DNA of 32,066 nt from the NCBI GenBank assembly GCA_021297855.1, contig JAJTHM010000019.1:1-32066 (forward strand), given 5' to 3'. The DNA comes from Sphingobacteriales bacterium (GTDB lineage: Bacteria; Bacteroidota; Bacteroidia; Chitinophagales; JADJOU01). Both the position numbers and the translations under genes were made by a program. Under the pieces are notes generated by a model. That model saw only the letters and a list, made by a program, of their open reading frames with translations, did not search any database and was not told where the DNA came from. Below are positions 16,069 to 24,390 of this stretch, piece after piece (the first letter of the stretch is position 1; each line of letters begins with the position of its first letter).

Positions 16069-18993
16069 TTACTTTTTTAATGCTTCATACAAAATCTCTA
16101 CGGGGTGCATTGCTTTTCTTTTTGTGCCATCCTTGATTTGGTGTCGGCAGGAGGTCCCGCTTGCCGCAACTGTTTTATTTTTTTCGCTTCGAATCCTTGG
16201 GAAAAGCACCAACTCCCCTATTTTCATGCTCAAATCATAATGCTCATATCCAAAACTCCCCGCCATCCCACAACATCCACTTGGAATTTCTTTTGCAGAG
16301 AAATTTTTAGGGAAGTTCAATATGTCAATGGCAAACTTAGAGGCACTCAGGGACTTTTGATGACAATGACCATGGTAGATAATTTCTTTCTTCTCCGCAC
16401 TAAATTTTTCCTTCAAATCCTCATTATTTGAAAACAAATCTGCCAGAAACTCTTCCACTAGGAATGTTTTTTTGCTAATAGTTTCTAAAGTTGATTTTAA
16501 GTCCGCATGAATCAAACGGTGATAATCATCTCTTAAACCCAATATAGCTGAAGGCTCAATTCCTATTACAGGAAAATCATTTTCTGCTACATGCTTTATA
16601 GAACTTATAAATTGATTAACATTGTTCTTTGCTTCTTCAAGGAAACCTTTGGATATAAGACTTCTAGAGCTATCCGCAAATGGCAGTAACTCTACCTCTA
16701 TTCCAAGTTCATTCAATAAGAGATATACCTTCTTTCCTATCTCTGCATCTAAATAATTGGTAAACTCATCTATATACAAATATACTTTGTCTTTTGAGTT
16801 TAGGTTGTTTATTCTCCTTTTTGGCACCCATTTTTCAAATGATTGAATAGAATATCTCGGCAAGCTTCTGCGCTGATCTATTCCAGAAAAGTATTTAATG
16901 GTATGTGAAACAACTGGCAAGACTTGAACTATATTCGTAAAAAAGGCAAAAGGAGAAACAAGTTTTGATAGTCTATAAAAACTTGCTGTAGACTTTTCAA
17001 TCTTGCTTAGTGCGTTTGATTTATGGTATTGATAGAGAAATTCGGATTTTAAGGCCGCCATATCTACAGAGCTTGGACACTCACTGATACATGCTTTACA
17101 ACTCAGGCATAGTTTGAGTACATCATATATGTCACGATGATTTAACCCTTGCATTGAATCCTGATGCGTAAGAAATTCTCGCAACATATTGGCTCGAGCC
17201 CTTGTAGAATGCTCTTCCTCCCCTGTCGCCTGATAGCTTGGACATAAGGTGCCTCCAATGAGTGCTGATTTTCTGCAATCTCCAGACCCACTGCATTTCT
17301 CTGCTGCTTTTATCAAACTTCCTTCTTTTTCAAAACTAAACATGGTTTGAATCGAGTCCGATTTAGTAGTATATTCCTCTCTCAAATTTTCATCCATCGG
17401 CGGAGCGTCGACAATCTTCCCAGGGTTAAATATTGCATGTGGATCCCAGGTTTTTTTTATTCTGCGCAATAGTTCATAATTTCTTTGTCCTAAAGCAATT
17501 GGAATAAACTCTGCGCGAACCAAACCATCCCCATGCTCGCCGCTGAGAGAGCCATTGTACTTTTTCACTAGGTGAGCTGACGCTTCTGCTATAGCACGAA
17601 ACTTTCTTCTTCCTTCTTCTGTTTTCAAATTTACTTTCGGTCTGGTATGCAATTCTCCTGCTCCAGCATGCGCGTAGAAAACACTGGTCGTTCCTAGATC
17701 TTTGATCATTTGATTAAAGTCTCTGATATAAGCTGGTAGATCTTCGATGTGCACCGCGGTATCTTCTACAAACTCTACTGGTCTCTCTTCCCCTTTCATG
17801 TTTTGCAAAACCCCTAGACCAGCTGCTCTGAGCTGCAAAGCACGCTTAATATCCTCGCCGAATAGCACGGAATAGGATGAGGCTAGCTCTCCTAATTGGT
17901 TTTGCATTTCAGTCGTTTGCTCGGCCAATGTTTTACTTTCTGTCTCTTCGACTTCTATCATCAATATGGCCGCTGGATCCCCTTGGATAAAAAATCGATT
18001 CTTGGCTTGAACTAAATTATCTTTGGTACAATCAAGTATGGCCTTATCCATCAACTCACACTGATTAGGTTTCAGCCTCATAGCTTTTACAGCTCCATTC
18101 AGGCTATCTTCCAGACTGTCGAAATGTGCACATATCAAGGCAATTTTATCCGTTGGTGCATCGACCAATTTTACTTTAATTTCGCTAAACAACATAAGAG
18201 TCCCCTCGCTGCCACAGAGCATTTTAGAAAAATTGAAGGCGTCATAGCCTCTGTGAAATGGCTCTGTATTTAGCAAGAAATCAATCGCATAGCCTGTATT
18301 TCTTCTGGTGACTCCGGCCTTTGGAAATTCTTTATCTATCTCTGACTGGGTTACAGGATGATTTAACTCGAAGGCAATCTGTCGGTAAATGGAACTTTCT
18401 ATGCTCGTTCCGTGACATTTCGTTCTAAACTCATTGGTGGTTAAATCTTTAAACTCAGCCTCCGAAGCATCACTTAAATACCCTTTTATAGAGATCACGT
18501 TTTCTCTCGTTGTTCCATATTTTATAGAATATGAACCGCTGGAGTTATTTCCAACCATGCCTCCTATCATAGCTCTATTGGATGTGGAGGTATTTGGGCC
18601 GAAATGCAGTTTATATGGCTTAAGTGCAATATTCAATTCATCTCGCACAACACCAGGCTGAACTATAGCATATTTCTCCTCAGGATTTATCTCTAAAATT
18701 TTATTCATGTATCGAGAGACATCTACAACAATTCCTTCGCCTACACATTGCCCTCCTAGTGAAGTGCCTGCAGTTCGCGGGATAATCGAAGTTTTATTAT
18801 TGATACAAAAAAGAACAATATTTTTTAAATCTTGGTTTGTCTTAGGATATACCACAGCTAATGGCAGTTTTCTGTATAGCGATGCATCCGTAGAATATAA
18901 AATACGCATCTTTTCGTCAGTGAATACATCTCCGTCAAAATAAGCCTTGAACTTATTCAATTTTCTAAGAACCAATTGTTTGTTTTCTTCCAT
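16069..18993 (-). CDS. FAD-linked oxidase / Fe-S fusion dehydrogenase (YdiJ-like)
   Basis: A 974-aa fusion. Residues ~1-260 are the FAD_binding_4 domain, with PRTAGTSLGGQCVGEG as the FAD pyrophosphate loop. Residues ~270-540 are FAD-oxidase_C, including HAHAG-type and SGEHGDGLVRAEF motifs. A 4Fe-4S section follows with cysteine clusters in CSGSGDCRKSALIGG and CLSCKACISECP (C629 onward). The C-terminal part holds CCG-domain motifs, HGHCHQKSL and GCCGMAGSFGYE. This is the D-lactate / D-2-hydroxyglutarate dehydrogenase architecture seen in E. coli YdiJ (~1000 aa), which passes electrons to the respiratory chain. The exact 2-hydroxyacid cannot be read from sequence. It begins directly after the dprA stop, so the two are co-transcribed. 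Confidence 0.9.
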   Translation of the reverse strand: MEENKQLVLRKLNKFKAYFDGDVFTDEKMRILYSTDASLYRKLPLAVVYPKTNQDLKNIVLFCINNKTSIIPRTAGTSLGGQCVGEGIVVDVSRYMNKILEINPEEKYAIVQPGVVRDELNIALKPYKLHFGPNTSTSNRAMIGGMVGNNSSGSYSIKYGTTRENVISIKGYLSDASEAEFKDLTTNEFRTKCHGTSIESSIYRQIAFELNHPVTQSEIDKEFPKAGVTRRNTGYAIDFLLNTEPFHRGYDAFNFSKMLCGSEGTLMLFSEIKVKLVDAPTDKIALICAHFDSLEDSLNGAVKAMRLKPNQCELMDKAILDCTKDNLVQAKNRFFIQGDPAAILMIEVEETESKTLAEQTTEMQNQLGELASSYSVLFGEDIKRALQLRAAGLGVLQNMKGEERPVEFVEDTAVHIEDLPAYIRDFNQMIKDLGTTSVFYAHAGAGELHTRPKVNLKTEEGRRKFRAIAEASAHLVKKYNGSLSGEHGDGLVRAEFIPIALGQRNYELLRRIKKTWDPHAIFNPGKIVDAPPMDENLREEYTTKSDSIQTMFSFEKEGSLIKAAEKCSGSGDCRKSALIGGTLCPSYQATGEEEHSTRARANMLREFLTHQDSMQGLNHRDIYDVLKLCLSCKACISECPSSVDMAALKSEFLYQYHKSNALSKIEKSTASFYRLSKLVSPFAFFTNIVQVLPVVSHTIKYFSGIDQRRSLPRYSIQSFEKWVPKRRINNLNSKDKVYLYIDEFTNYLDAEIGKKVYLLLNELGIEVELLPFADSSRSLISKGFLEEAKNNVNQFISSIKHVAENDFPVIGIEPSAILGLRDDYHRLIHADLKSTLETISKKTFLVEEFLADLFSNNEDLKEKFSAEKKEIIYHGHCHQKSLSASKFAIDILNFPKNFSAKEIPSGCCGMAGSFGYEHYDLSMKIGELVLFPRIRSEKNKTVAASGTSCRHQIKDGTKRKAMHPVEILYEALKK

Positions 18994-20109
18994 CTAAATC
19001 AGTTCATATTTATTACCAGGCAAGGTATTAATCATACCCTGTAATTCTAACTCCAGCAGAGCCTCAACTAGTTGTCCATGCTCCAAGTTAGAATCTATAA
19101 GTAATTTTTCCAATTCAATCTTAGGAGTTTTACGAATCACATCTAGCACATTCTTTTGCATAGATGTTCCTTCAAAATCTAACTCCAAGGTTTTCGGTAC
19201 ATTCTTATTGGTAAAGGTATTCCAAGACATAGATTCAATTAAATCACTAGGACTATTCACAATAGAAGCCATATTTTTTTGAATCAAATTGTTACAGCCT
19301 CTTGATTGTGCATCTGATACCCTTCCTGGAAGGGCGAAGACTTCCTTTCCATAATCATTCGCCAACAATGCGGTAATCACAGAGCCTCCTTTAAGATCTG
19401 TTTCTGCGACAAAAAGTGCATCGCTGAGACCCGCGATCAAACGATTGCGCCGAGGGAATACCCCTTGGGAAGTTTTGCTTTGCGAGGAGGTTTCTGAAAT
19501 CCAGCCACCTTCAGCATCTAAAATCGATTTTGCTAAATTGGTATTCTGGGCTGGATATATTTTATCTAGACTCAAGCCCATTACTGCCAGAGTAGGTATG
19601 CCGTTTTTAACACATAGAGAATGGGCTTTCTGATCTATCCCTAGCGCCAATCCGCTCACCACCAATAAGTCCTTGACCTCTCGCAGTTTCTCAAACAATT
19701 GCTCTAAAAATTTATGCCCGTATTCTGTAGATTTTCTAGTCCCCACTATGGCTAGAGTTCTTTTCATCTTGGGAAAAACATTCCCTTTCTTATATAAAAC
19801 TAAGGGTTTATCTTCTAGTAAATGGAGGCGCACTGGATATCTAGGATCGTGAAAAGTGATTATGTCAATTTTATACTTCTCACAGAACTTAAGCTCCTCT
19901 TCAATCTCATTAAATGTCGCCTTTTCGGTAATTTGAGCTAGTATTTCTTCTTGAAGGAAGGGAAATTTTAATTTTAAATCTTTGCGAGATGCCTTGAAAA
20001 TTTCAGAGGCAACGGGAATTCCTTTTAAAAGCATATTTGCTTTTATCGGACCTAACCCATCGATAGATTGAAGTGCCATTAAATGAAAATCTTCTAAAGA
20101 AATGCGCAT
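18994..20109 (-). CDS. dprA: DNA-processing protein DprA
   Basis: A 371-aa protein that binds incoming single-stranded DNA and loads RecA during natural transformation. It has an N-terminal HhH/SAM-like region (LQSIDGLGPIKANMLL), the Rossmann-like DprA core with AIVGTRKSTEYG, VVSGLALGIDQKAHS, GVFPRRNRLIAGLSDALFVAE and ITALLANDYGKEVFALPG, and a C-terminal winged helix. The start at ATG 20109 is preferred over the TTG at 20118: that TTG is the end of the -7 element TATTTTTG, and the ATG lies six bases after it. It heads the transcript that continues into the FAD/Fe-S gene. Confidence 0.94.
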   Translation of the reverse strand: MRISLEDFHLMALQSIDGLGPIKANMLLKGIPVASEIFKASRKDLKLKFPFLQEEILAQITEKATFNEIEEELKFCEKYKIDIITFHDPRYPVRLHLLEDKPLVLYKKGNVFPKMKRTLAIVGTRKSTEYGHKFLEQLFEKLREVKDLLVVSGLALGIDQKAHSLCVKNGIPTLAVMGLSLDKIYPAQNTNLAKSILDAEGGWISETSSQSKTSQGVFPRRNRLIAGLSDALFVAETDLKGGSVITALLANDYGKEVFALPGRVSDAQSRGCNNLIQKNMASIVNSPSDLIESMSWNTFTNKNVPKTLELDFEGTSMQKNVLDVIRKTPKIELEKLLIDSNLEHGQLVEALLELELQGMINTLPGNKYELI

Positions 20110-20115
20110 AATTGC

Positions 20116-20123
20116 CAAAAATA
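20116..20123 (-). promoter_or_regulatory. -7 element TATTTTTG of dprA
   Basis: The minus strand reads TATTTTTG-GCAATT-ATG, an exact TAnnTTTG six bases before the dprA ATG, implying a leaderless or near-leaderless mRNA. No -33 TTTG is evident. Confidence 0.45.
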
Positions 20124-20198
20124 CAGCTTTTTCTAGATTTTCATTGAGGAATGAATATCAATTTTATTTAAAAATATTCGATGTCATTTCATTTAACC

Positions 20199-20206
20199 TA
20201 AATTTG
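20199..20206 (+). promoter_or_regulatory. -7 element TAAATTTG of bshA-galE
   Basis: TAAATTTG-TATT-ATG: the element ends four bases before the bshA start, so transcription should begin at or very near the A of the ATG. A weak TTCG lies at 20177-20180 as a possible -33 element. Confidence 0.5.
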
Positions 20207-20210
20207 TATT

Positions 20211-21335
20211 ATGAATATCGGTATAGTCTGTTATCCCACCTATGGTGGAAGTGGTGTAGTCGCCACAGAGCTGGGCAAGGGCCTAGCTCTCAAAGGTCAT
20301 TCTGTGCACTTTATTACCTATAAGCAACCTTTTCGCTTAGATAGCTTTCATCCAAATATCAGCTATCATGAAGTGAGTTTCGAAAATTATGCCTTGTTTC
20401 AATACCCTCCTTATGAGACGGCCTTGGCTTCGAGAATGGTGGATGTCGTTCAGTTTGAAAAACTTGATATTCTACATGTACATTATGCGATTCCGCATGC
20501 TTCTGCAGCCTACTTGGCGCAGCAAATTCTTAAAGAAAAAGGTATATCCATTCCCTTTATAACCACTCTGCATGGTACAGATATTACCCTCGTCGGCAAG
20601 GATAAATCTTTTCTTCCTGTCGTAGAGTTTTCCATTAATAAATCCAGTGGGGTGACCACGGTGTCCCATTCACTAAAAAAGGATACCTTGGACTCGTTTC
20701 AAATAAATAACGAAATTGAGGTCATACATAATTTTATCAACCTCAATCGTTTTTCGAAAATAGAAAAGCCGCATTTTAGAAAATTAGTAGCTCAAGATGA
20801 TGAGCGTATTCTCATCCATATATCCAATTTTAGAAAAGTAAAACGAACGGAGGATGTCATTAAAATGTTCGATTTATTGGTCAAACAATTGCCCTCAAAG
20901 CTCCTCATGGTTGGCGATGGACCAGAAAGACAAAAATGCGAAGAATTGTGTCGGGAACTAAAGATTTGTGACAGCGTAAAATTTCTAGGCAAGCAAGAGG
21001 CCGTCGAAGAGCTATTTGCCATTAGCGATTTGATGGTTCTACCCAGTGAATCAGAGAGTTTCGGTCTAGCAGCTTTGGAAGCTATGGCATGCCATGTACC
21101 TGTGCTATCTAGCAATGCCGGTGGTTTGCCAGAATTAATAGTCAATGGAGAAAACGGTTTTATGTGTGAAGTAGGCGATATAGAATCAATGGCCGAATCA
21201 GCAAAAAAGGTACTCCAATCTGAAGCCATTTTGAAGGAATTTAAAGCTAAAGCCTATAAGACTGCGCAGAAATTTGATATTGAAATCATACTTCCTCAGT
21301 ACGAGAGTTATTACAAGAAAATATTAGCCAAATAA
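20211..21335 (+). CDS. bshA: N-acetyl-alpha-D-glucosaminyl L-malate synthase BshA
   Basis: A 374-aa GT4 glycosyltransferase that joins GlcNAc from UDP-GlcNAc to L-malate, the first step of bacillithiol synthesis. The N-terminus MNIGIVCYPTYGGSGVVATE is the BshA signature, followed by HVHYAIPHASAAYLA and TTLHGTDITLVG, which distinguish BshA from other GT4 enzymes. The donor-site ESESFGLAALEAM motif (E-x7-E) and AGGLPELI are in the C-terminal domain. It is cytosolic, with no signal. galE follows after 5 bp. bshB and bshC are not in the window. Confidence 0.93.
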   Translation: MNIGIVCYPTYGGSGVVATELGKGLALKGHSVHFITYKQPFRLDSFHPNISYHEVSFENYALFQYPPYETALASRMVDVVQFEKLDILHVHYAIPHASAAYLAQQILKEKGISIPFITTLHGTDITLVGKDKSFLPVVEFSINKSSGVTTVSHSLKKDTLDSFQINNEIEVIHNFINLNRFSKIEKPHFRKLVAQDDERILIHISNFRKVKRTEDVIKMFDLLVKQLPSKLLMVGDGPERQKCEELCRELKICDSVKFLGKQEAVEELFAISDLMVLPSESESFGLAALEAMACHVPVLSSNAGGLPELIVNGENGFMCEVGDIESMAESAKKVLQSEAILKEFKAKAYKTAQKFDIEIILPQYESYYKKILAK

Positions 21336-21340
21336 TATAG

Positions 21341-22357
21341 ATGAAAAAAGTATTGGTCACTGGTGGCACTGGGTATATCGGATCTCACACCGTTGTCGAT
21401 TTGTTGGAAAATAGCTATGAGGTAATCATTATTGATAATTTAAGTCGATCTAAACGAGAAGTCATCGAAGGGATAGAAAAAACGACAGGTAAGCTTCCTC
21501 GTTTCTATTCGGCAGACTTATGCGATAGAACTGCTCTCGAAGAAGTATTTCAAAAAGAAGGAACTATTGACGGAATTGTTCATTTCGCTGCCTATAAATA
21601 TGTAGATGAGAGCGTGAAGGAGCCTCTCCTCTATTATAGAAATAATGTGGAAGGACTCATCAATCTTCTCGAGCTCGTAAAGAAATATCAAGTAAAAAAC
21701 TTCGTATTTAGCTCTAGTTGTTCCGTGTATGGCAATATTGAAACTCTTCCAGTTTCGGAATCGACCAAATTGAATCCAGCTGAGAGTCCATATGCATCCA
21801 CCAAGGTAATAGGTGAAATGATGCTCGAAGATGTCAAACTTGAAATTCCTGCCAATTTTATTTCATTGCGCTACTTCAACCCAGTAGGGGCTCATACTGC
21901 AGGATTTATTGGTGAAAATCCGTCTGTCGTGCCAAACAATTTGGTTCCAAGAATAACGGGAACCGCCATCGGCAAATTTGAAAAATTAATGATTTTTGGT
22001 AACCAATTGCCAACCCGAGATGGGAGTTGTATTCGAGACTATATTCATGTAATGGATGTAGCCAAAGCTCATACAGCGGCTTTGAAATATTTAAGTGAGT
22101 TGTCGAGTCTTCATACCCATGAAATTATCAATATAGGTTCTGGCAAGGGAGTGACCGTGTTAGAACTTATAGCTGCATTTGAAAAAGTGACAGGAATCCA
22201 ACTCAAGAAAGAATTTGCATCTCCAAGAGAAGGGGACGTTATCGCCGTCTACTCTGACACGACCAAATCATCAAAACTTTTAAATTGGACAGTGGAAAAG
22301 TCTATTGAAGAAATGATGCAAACAGCTTGGAATTGGGAGGAAGCTAATAATACTTAG
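21341..22357 (+). CDS. galE: UDP-glucose 4-epimerase
   Basis: A 338-aa SDR enzyme that interconverts UDP-glucose and UDP-galactose (some also act on the N-acetyl forms). It has GGTGYIGSHT at 8-17, FSSSCSVYG with the catalytic serine near 124-126, and Y151-A-S-T-K155. RYFNPVGAHTAG, PTRDGSCIRDYIHVMDVA and NIGSGKGVTVLEL follow as in GalE. It probably shares the bshA promoter. With ugd and uxs it supplies nucleotide sugars for surface glycans. Confidence 0.95.
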   Translation: MKKVLVTGGTGYIGSHTVVDLLENSYEVIIIDNLSRSKREVIEGIEKTTGKLPRFYSADLCDRTALEEVFQKEGTIDGIVHFAAYKYVDESVKEPLLYYRNNVEGLINLLELVKKYQVKNFVFSSSCSVYGNIETLPVSESTKLNPAESPYASTKVIGEMMLEDVKLEIPANFISLRYFNPVGAHTAGFIGENPSVVPNNLVPRITGTAIGKFEKLMIFGNQLPTRDGSCIRDYIHVMDVAKAHTAALKYLSELSSLHTHEIINIGSGKGVTVLELIAAFEKVTGIQLKKEFASPREGDVIAVYSDTTKSSKLLNWTVEKSIEEMMQTAWNWEEANNT

Positions 22358-22359
22358 AG

Positions 22360-22440
22360 CCGCAAAGTTGTAACACAAAGCCTGCCTTATCGTCAGATAG
22401 GTTCCACAAAGGAAAGCACAAAGTTACTCAAAGTTTTTTT
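22360..22440. repeat. Degenerate CTTTGTG/CTTTGCGG repeat with nested mini-hairpin
   Basis: On the minus strand this stretch reads as imperfect copies of CTTTGTG (AACTTTGAGTAACTTTGTGC, CCTTTGTGG, CTTTGTG, ACTTTGCGG). Between two of them sits CCTGCCTTATCGTCAGATAGG (22381-22401), a partly self-complementary segment that looks inserted. Such arrays occur in intergenic DNA of Bacteroidota. It begins just after the galE stop and codes for nothing visible. Confidence 0.5.
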
Positions 22441-22474
22441 GCAGGGTTATTAGGTGCATTTTAGTTTATCCCAA

Positions 22475-22634
22475 ATTAATCATTAGAAATGATTAATCGC
22501 ATAATATTTTGTAATTCAGTCAAATAAAATTTGACTGAAACAAAATCTATAGCGGGATTACCCTCATAAACGCTTTATTCATTTACTATGCAAATTTTTA
22601 AAGCGTAATTCGGGTTTATCAAGTTTGTGATAAA
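22475..22634. repeat. Cluster of four inverted repeats
   Basis: Four hairpins follow each other: ATTAATCATT/AATGATTAAT (22475-22497, loop AGA), TTCAGTCAAAT/ATTTGACTGAA (22515-22539, loop AAA), ACGCTTTA/TAAAGCGT (22570-22606, loop 21 nt) and TTTATCA/TGATAAA (22615-22634, loop 6 nt). The first two are perfect, with 10- and 11-bp arms. GCGGGATTACCC lies between the second and third. The last two overlap the small reading frame at 22579-22716. The cluster may be a REP-like element, a structured RNA or mRNA 3' ends of the convergent genes. Confidence 0.5.
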
Positions 22635-22716
22635 GCTGCTCTAAAGAATTTATAGTTATAAAGAAATTGTCTTCTAGTTTAAAAACTTTTTGTCCTTTGC
22701 TATGAACTTGGCGCAC
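22579..22716 (-). CDS. Possible 45-aa small protein or gene remnant
   Basis: An open frame from GTG 22716 to TGA encodes 45 residues ending HKLDKPELRFKNLHSK. Its composition looks protein-like (GQKVFKLEDNFFITINSLEQ). It is in the same frame as the tau part of dnaX and is open from directly behind the tau TAA stop, so the 49-codon stretch could be a lost extension, a fragment of another gene or a chance frame. I do not recognise a family. Confidence that it is expressed is low. Confidence 0.25.
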   Translation of the reverse strand: MRQVHSKGQKVFKLEDNFFITINSLEQLYHKLDKPELRFKNLHSK

Positions 22717-22731
22717 TTTACGTTTAAATTT

Positions 22732-23253
22732 TTAGGTATGAAAATCCAACTTAAATGTATCGTGTATGTCATTTAGAATTGGATATTTTTTTGCTAACTC
22801 TTCAAAAGCTTGGCGCTTATTCATATCTTCTATTTGACCAGACGTATCGACCTCACACCTAAATTCGGCTAGATTTCCAGTTATAGCGGTATAGATTTTT
22901 TTCAAAACTGAAAAGGTTGATTCAACCATTTTGGCGAGGCTTTCGCTTTGTAGGTGCAAAACAAAAGTTTCATTTTGGATATCGGGTTTTAAGGCTATAA
23001 GCATTTGTTTCTCTGAAAGTGTTCCCTCAAATTTATCTATAAGGAGACCCCAAATATTCTCTTGCGTTATGGGTTTCAATTCAGGAATATTCTTCTGCGG
23101 ATCTTGTTTCAGATGAGAATCCACCTTAGATAAAATATCATCCAATTTCACCCCAAAATTACTCCCTAAGGACTCACTTGGAGGCTTAGATGTTATATTT
23201 TCTACCTTTCGAGGTTTTGACGAATGGACTAGGCTATCAGATTTTTTTTTTTT
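22732..23253 (-). CDS. dnaX: DnaX tau-specific C-terminal part (alternate frame)
   Basis: From the A12 run this frame is open without interruption for 173 codons. It gives a Lys-run, a Ser/Pro-rich linker (SDSLVHSSKPRKVENI...) and a folded C-terminal segment with TQENIWGLLIDKFEG, LLQ-like and KIYTAITGNLAEFRCEV blocks that resembles the C-terminal domain of Bacteroidota gamma/tau. No ATG begins it; a GTG at 23151 would cut the linker away. It is reached from the dnaX frame by loss of one A (or gain of two) in the run, giving a 548- or 549-aa tau-like protein. In known systems tau binds the polymerase alpha subunit and DnaB. Confidence 0.75.
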   Translation of the reverse strand, partial: KKKKSDSLVHSSKPRKVENITSKPPSESLGSNFGVKLDDILSKVDSHLKQDPQKNIPELKPITQENIWGLLIDKFEGTLSEKQMLIALKPDIQNETFVLHLQSESLAKMVESTFSVLKKIYTAITGNLAEFRCEVDTSGQIEDMNKRQAFEELAKKYPILNDIHDTFKLDFHT

Positions 23254-24379
23254 CGCCGAGCTCTGTCCAGCTTGTTTGCATTAGTTTCTTTGTATAGCAC
23301 ATTTTTAGCAGTGCCAGCTCGACCGCAAGGCGCCTGTTGCGAGTAGTTTTCATCTGTACTTCACACTCAGAGATAATCTGCAATAAATTGAGCATATAGG
23401 CCTCATCAAGTTCTTTACTTTGGGCTACGAACTGAGACTTCACTTCAGCATTAAACTCTAGCAGGGATAGTGTAGTTTCCTTCTTAGCTACCCATAGATG
23501 TCGAATATGCTCAGCCAGTCCCGACAAAAAAACTTCCAAATCAAAGCCATTGGAAAGGACCTCGTTTAGCTGAAGTAGAACTCCATCACTTTTTTCATTT
23601 ACTATTTGTTCAATGAACTGAAAATAAACTACATGATCCAGAATATTAAGGCTCTTAACTACTGTCGTATACTCCAGTTTTTGTCCATTCATACTGACCA
23701 AACGATCAAACATAGAAAGGGCATCTCTCAAACCGCCATCTGCTTTTTGAGCTATTAGGTTGAGTGAATTATCATCTGCTTCAATACTCTCCTTATCGGC
23801 AATTTTTTTCAAATGTTTCTGAATATCCTCAATACTGATTCGCTTAAAATCGTAGATCTGACATCGCGAAAGTATTGTGGGAAGTATTTTGTGTTTTTCT
23901 GTTGTGGCTAAAATGAATTTAGCATAAGAAGGAGGTTCTTCTAGTGTCTTTAGAAATGCATTGAAGGCACTCGGAGAGAGCATGTGTACCTCGTCAATTA
24001 TAAAAACTTTATACTCTGCATTCTGAGGAGCATACTGCACCTGTTCTATCAAATCTCGAATATCATCGACGGAGTTCTTGCTTGCTGCATCCAATTCAAT
24101 AATATTGAAAGATGCATTTCGATTAAACGATAAACATGCATCACACTGATTGCAGGCCTCTCCATCGGCTTGGAGCTCTTTGCAGTTGATCGTTTTGGCA
24201 AATATTCTCGCTATGGTTGTTTTCCCTATTCCTCTAGAGCCAGTAAATAAAAATGAATGTGCGAGCTGCTTGTTGCGAATAGCATTCTTCAGCGTCTGGG
24301 TAGTCGCTTCCTGCCCTACCACTTCGTCAAATCGCTGTGGTCGGTACTTTCTAGCTGATACTATAAATGCTTCGCTCAT
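23237..24379 (-). CDS. dnaX: DNA polymerase III clamp-loader subunit DnaX, gamma-like product
   Basis: The encoded frame gives 380 aa: domains I-III of the clamp-loader ATPase. It begins SARKYRPQRFDEVVGQE, has the Walker A loop FTGSRGIGKTTIAR, a zinc module with Cys in INCKELQ and CNQCDACLSF, Walker B FIIDEVHMLS, sensor LATTEKHKILPTILSRC with the SRC motif, and an oligomerisation domain. It ends LGEKKKI with TGA immediately after a run of 12 A. The usual tau C-terminus lies in another frame just beyond. The product therefore has gamma architecture, and the run is a likely slippage site. A hairpin lies 12 bp upstream of the ATG. Confidence 0.95.
   Translation of the reverse strand: MSEAFIVSARKYRPQRFDEVVGQEATTQTLKNAIRNKQLAHSFLFTGSRGIGKTTIARIFAKTINCKELQADGEACNQCDACLSFNRNASFNIIELDAASKNSVDDIRDLIEQVQYAPQNAEYKVFIIDEVHMLSPSAFNAFLKTLEEPPSYAKFILATTEKHKILPTILSRCQIYDFKRISIEDIQKHLKKIADKESIEADDNSLNLIAQKADGGLRDALSMFDRLVSMNGQKLEYTTVVKSLNILDHVVYFQFIEQIVNEKSDGVLLQLNEVLSNGFDLEVFLSGLAEHIRHLWVAKKETTLSLLEFNAEVKSQFVAQSKELDEAYMLNLLQIISECEVQMKTTRNRRLAVELALLKMCYTKKLMQTSWTELGEKKKI
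23242..23253 (-). promoter_or_regulatory. A12 slippage site in dnaX
   Basis: The mRNA has GGCG-A12-TCTGATAGC. In the gamma frame it reads GAA AAA AAA AAA ATC TGA; in the tau frame AAA AAA AAA AAA TCT GAT. A run of 12 A in a gene family known for programmed frameshifting (E. coli A AAA AAG; Thermus transcriptional slippage at A9) fits RNA polymerase slippage. A homopolymer sequencing error is the alternative. Confidence 0.65.
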
Positions 24380-24390
24380 ATATTTATTTT

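Noticed and set aside
16105-16431. A 108-codon open frame antisense to the Fe-S part of the YdiJ-like gene
   Set aside because: It has cysteine- and phenylalanine-rich composition explained by the opposite strand; no promoter and no family.
22732-23151. The 139-codon frame as an independent gene starting at GTG 23151
   Set aside because: The frame is open far upstream to the A12 run of dnaX and its sequence is the expected tau C-terminus, so it is better read as part of dnaX.
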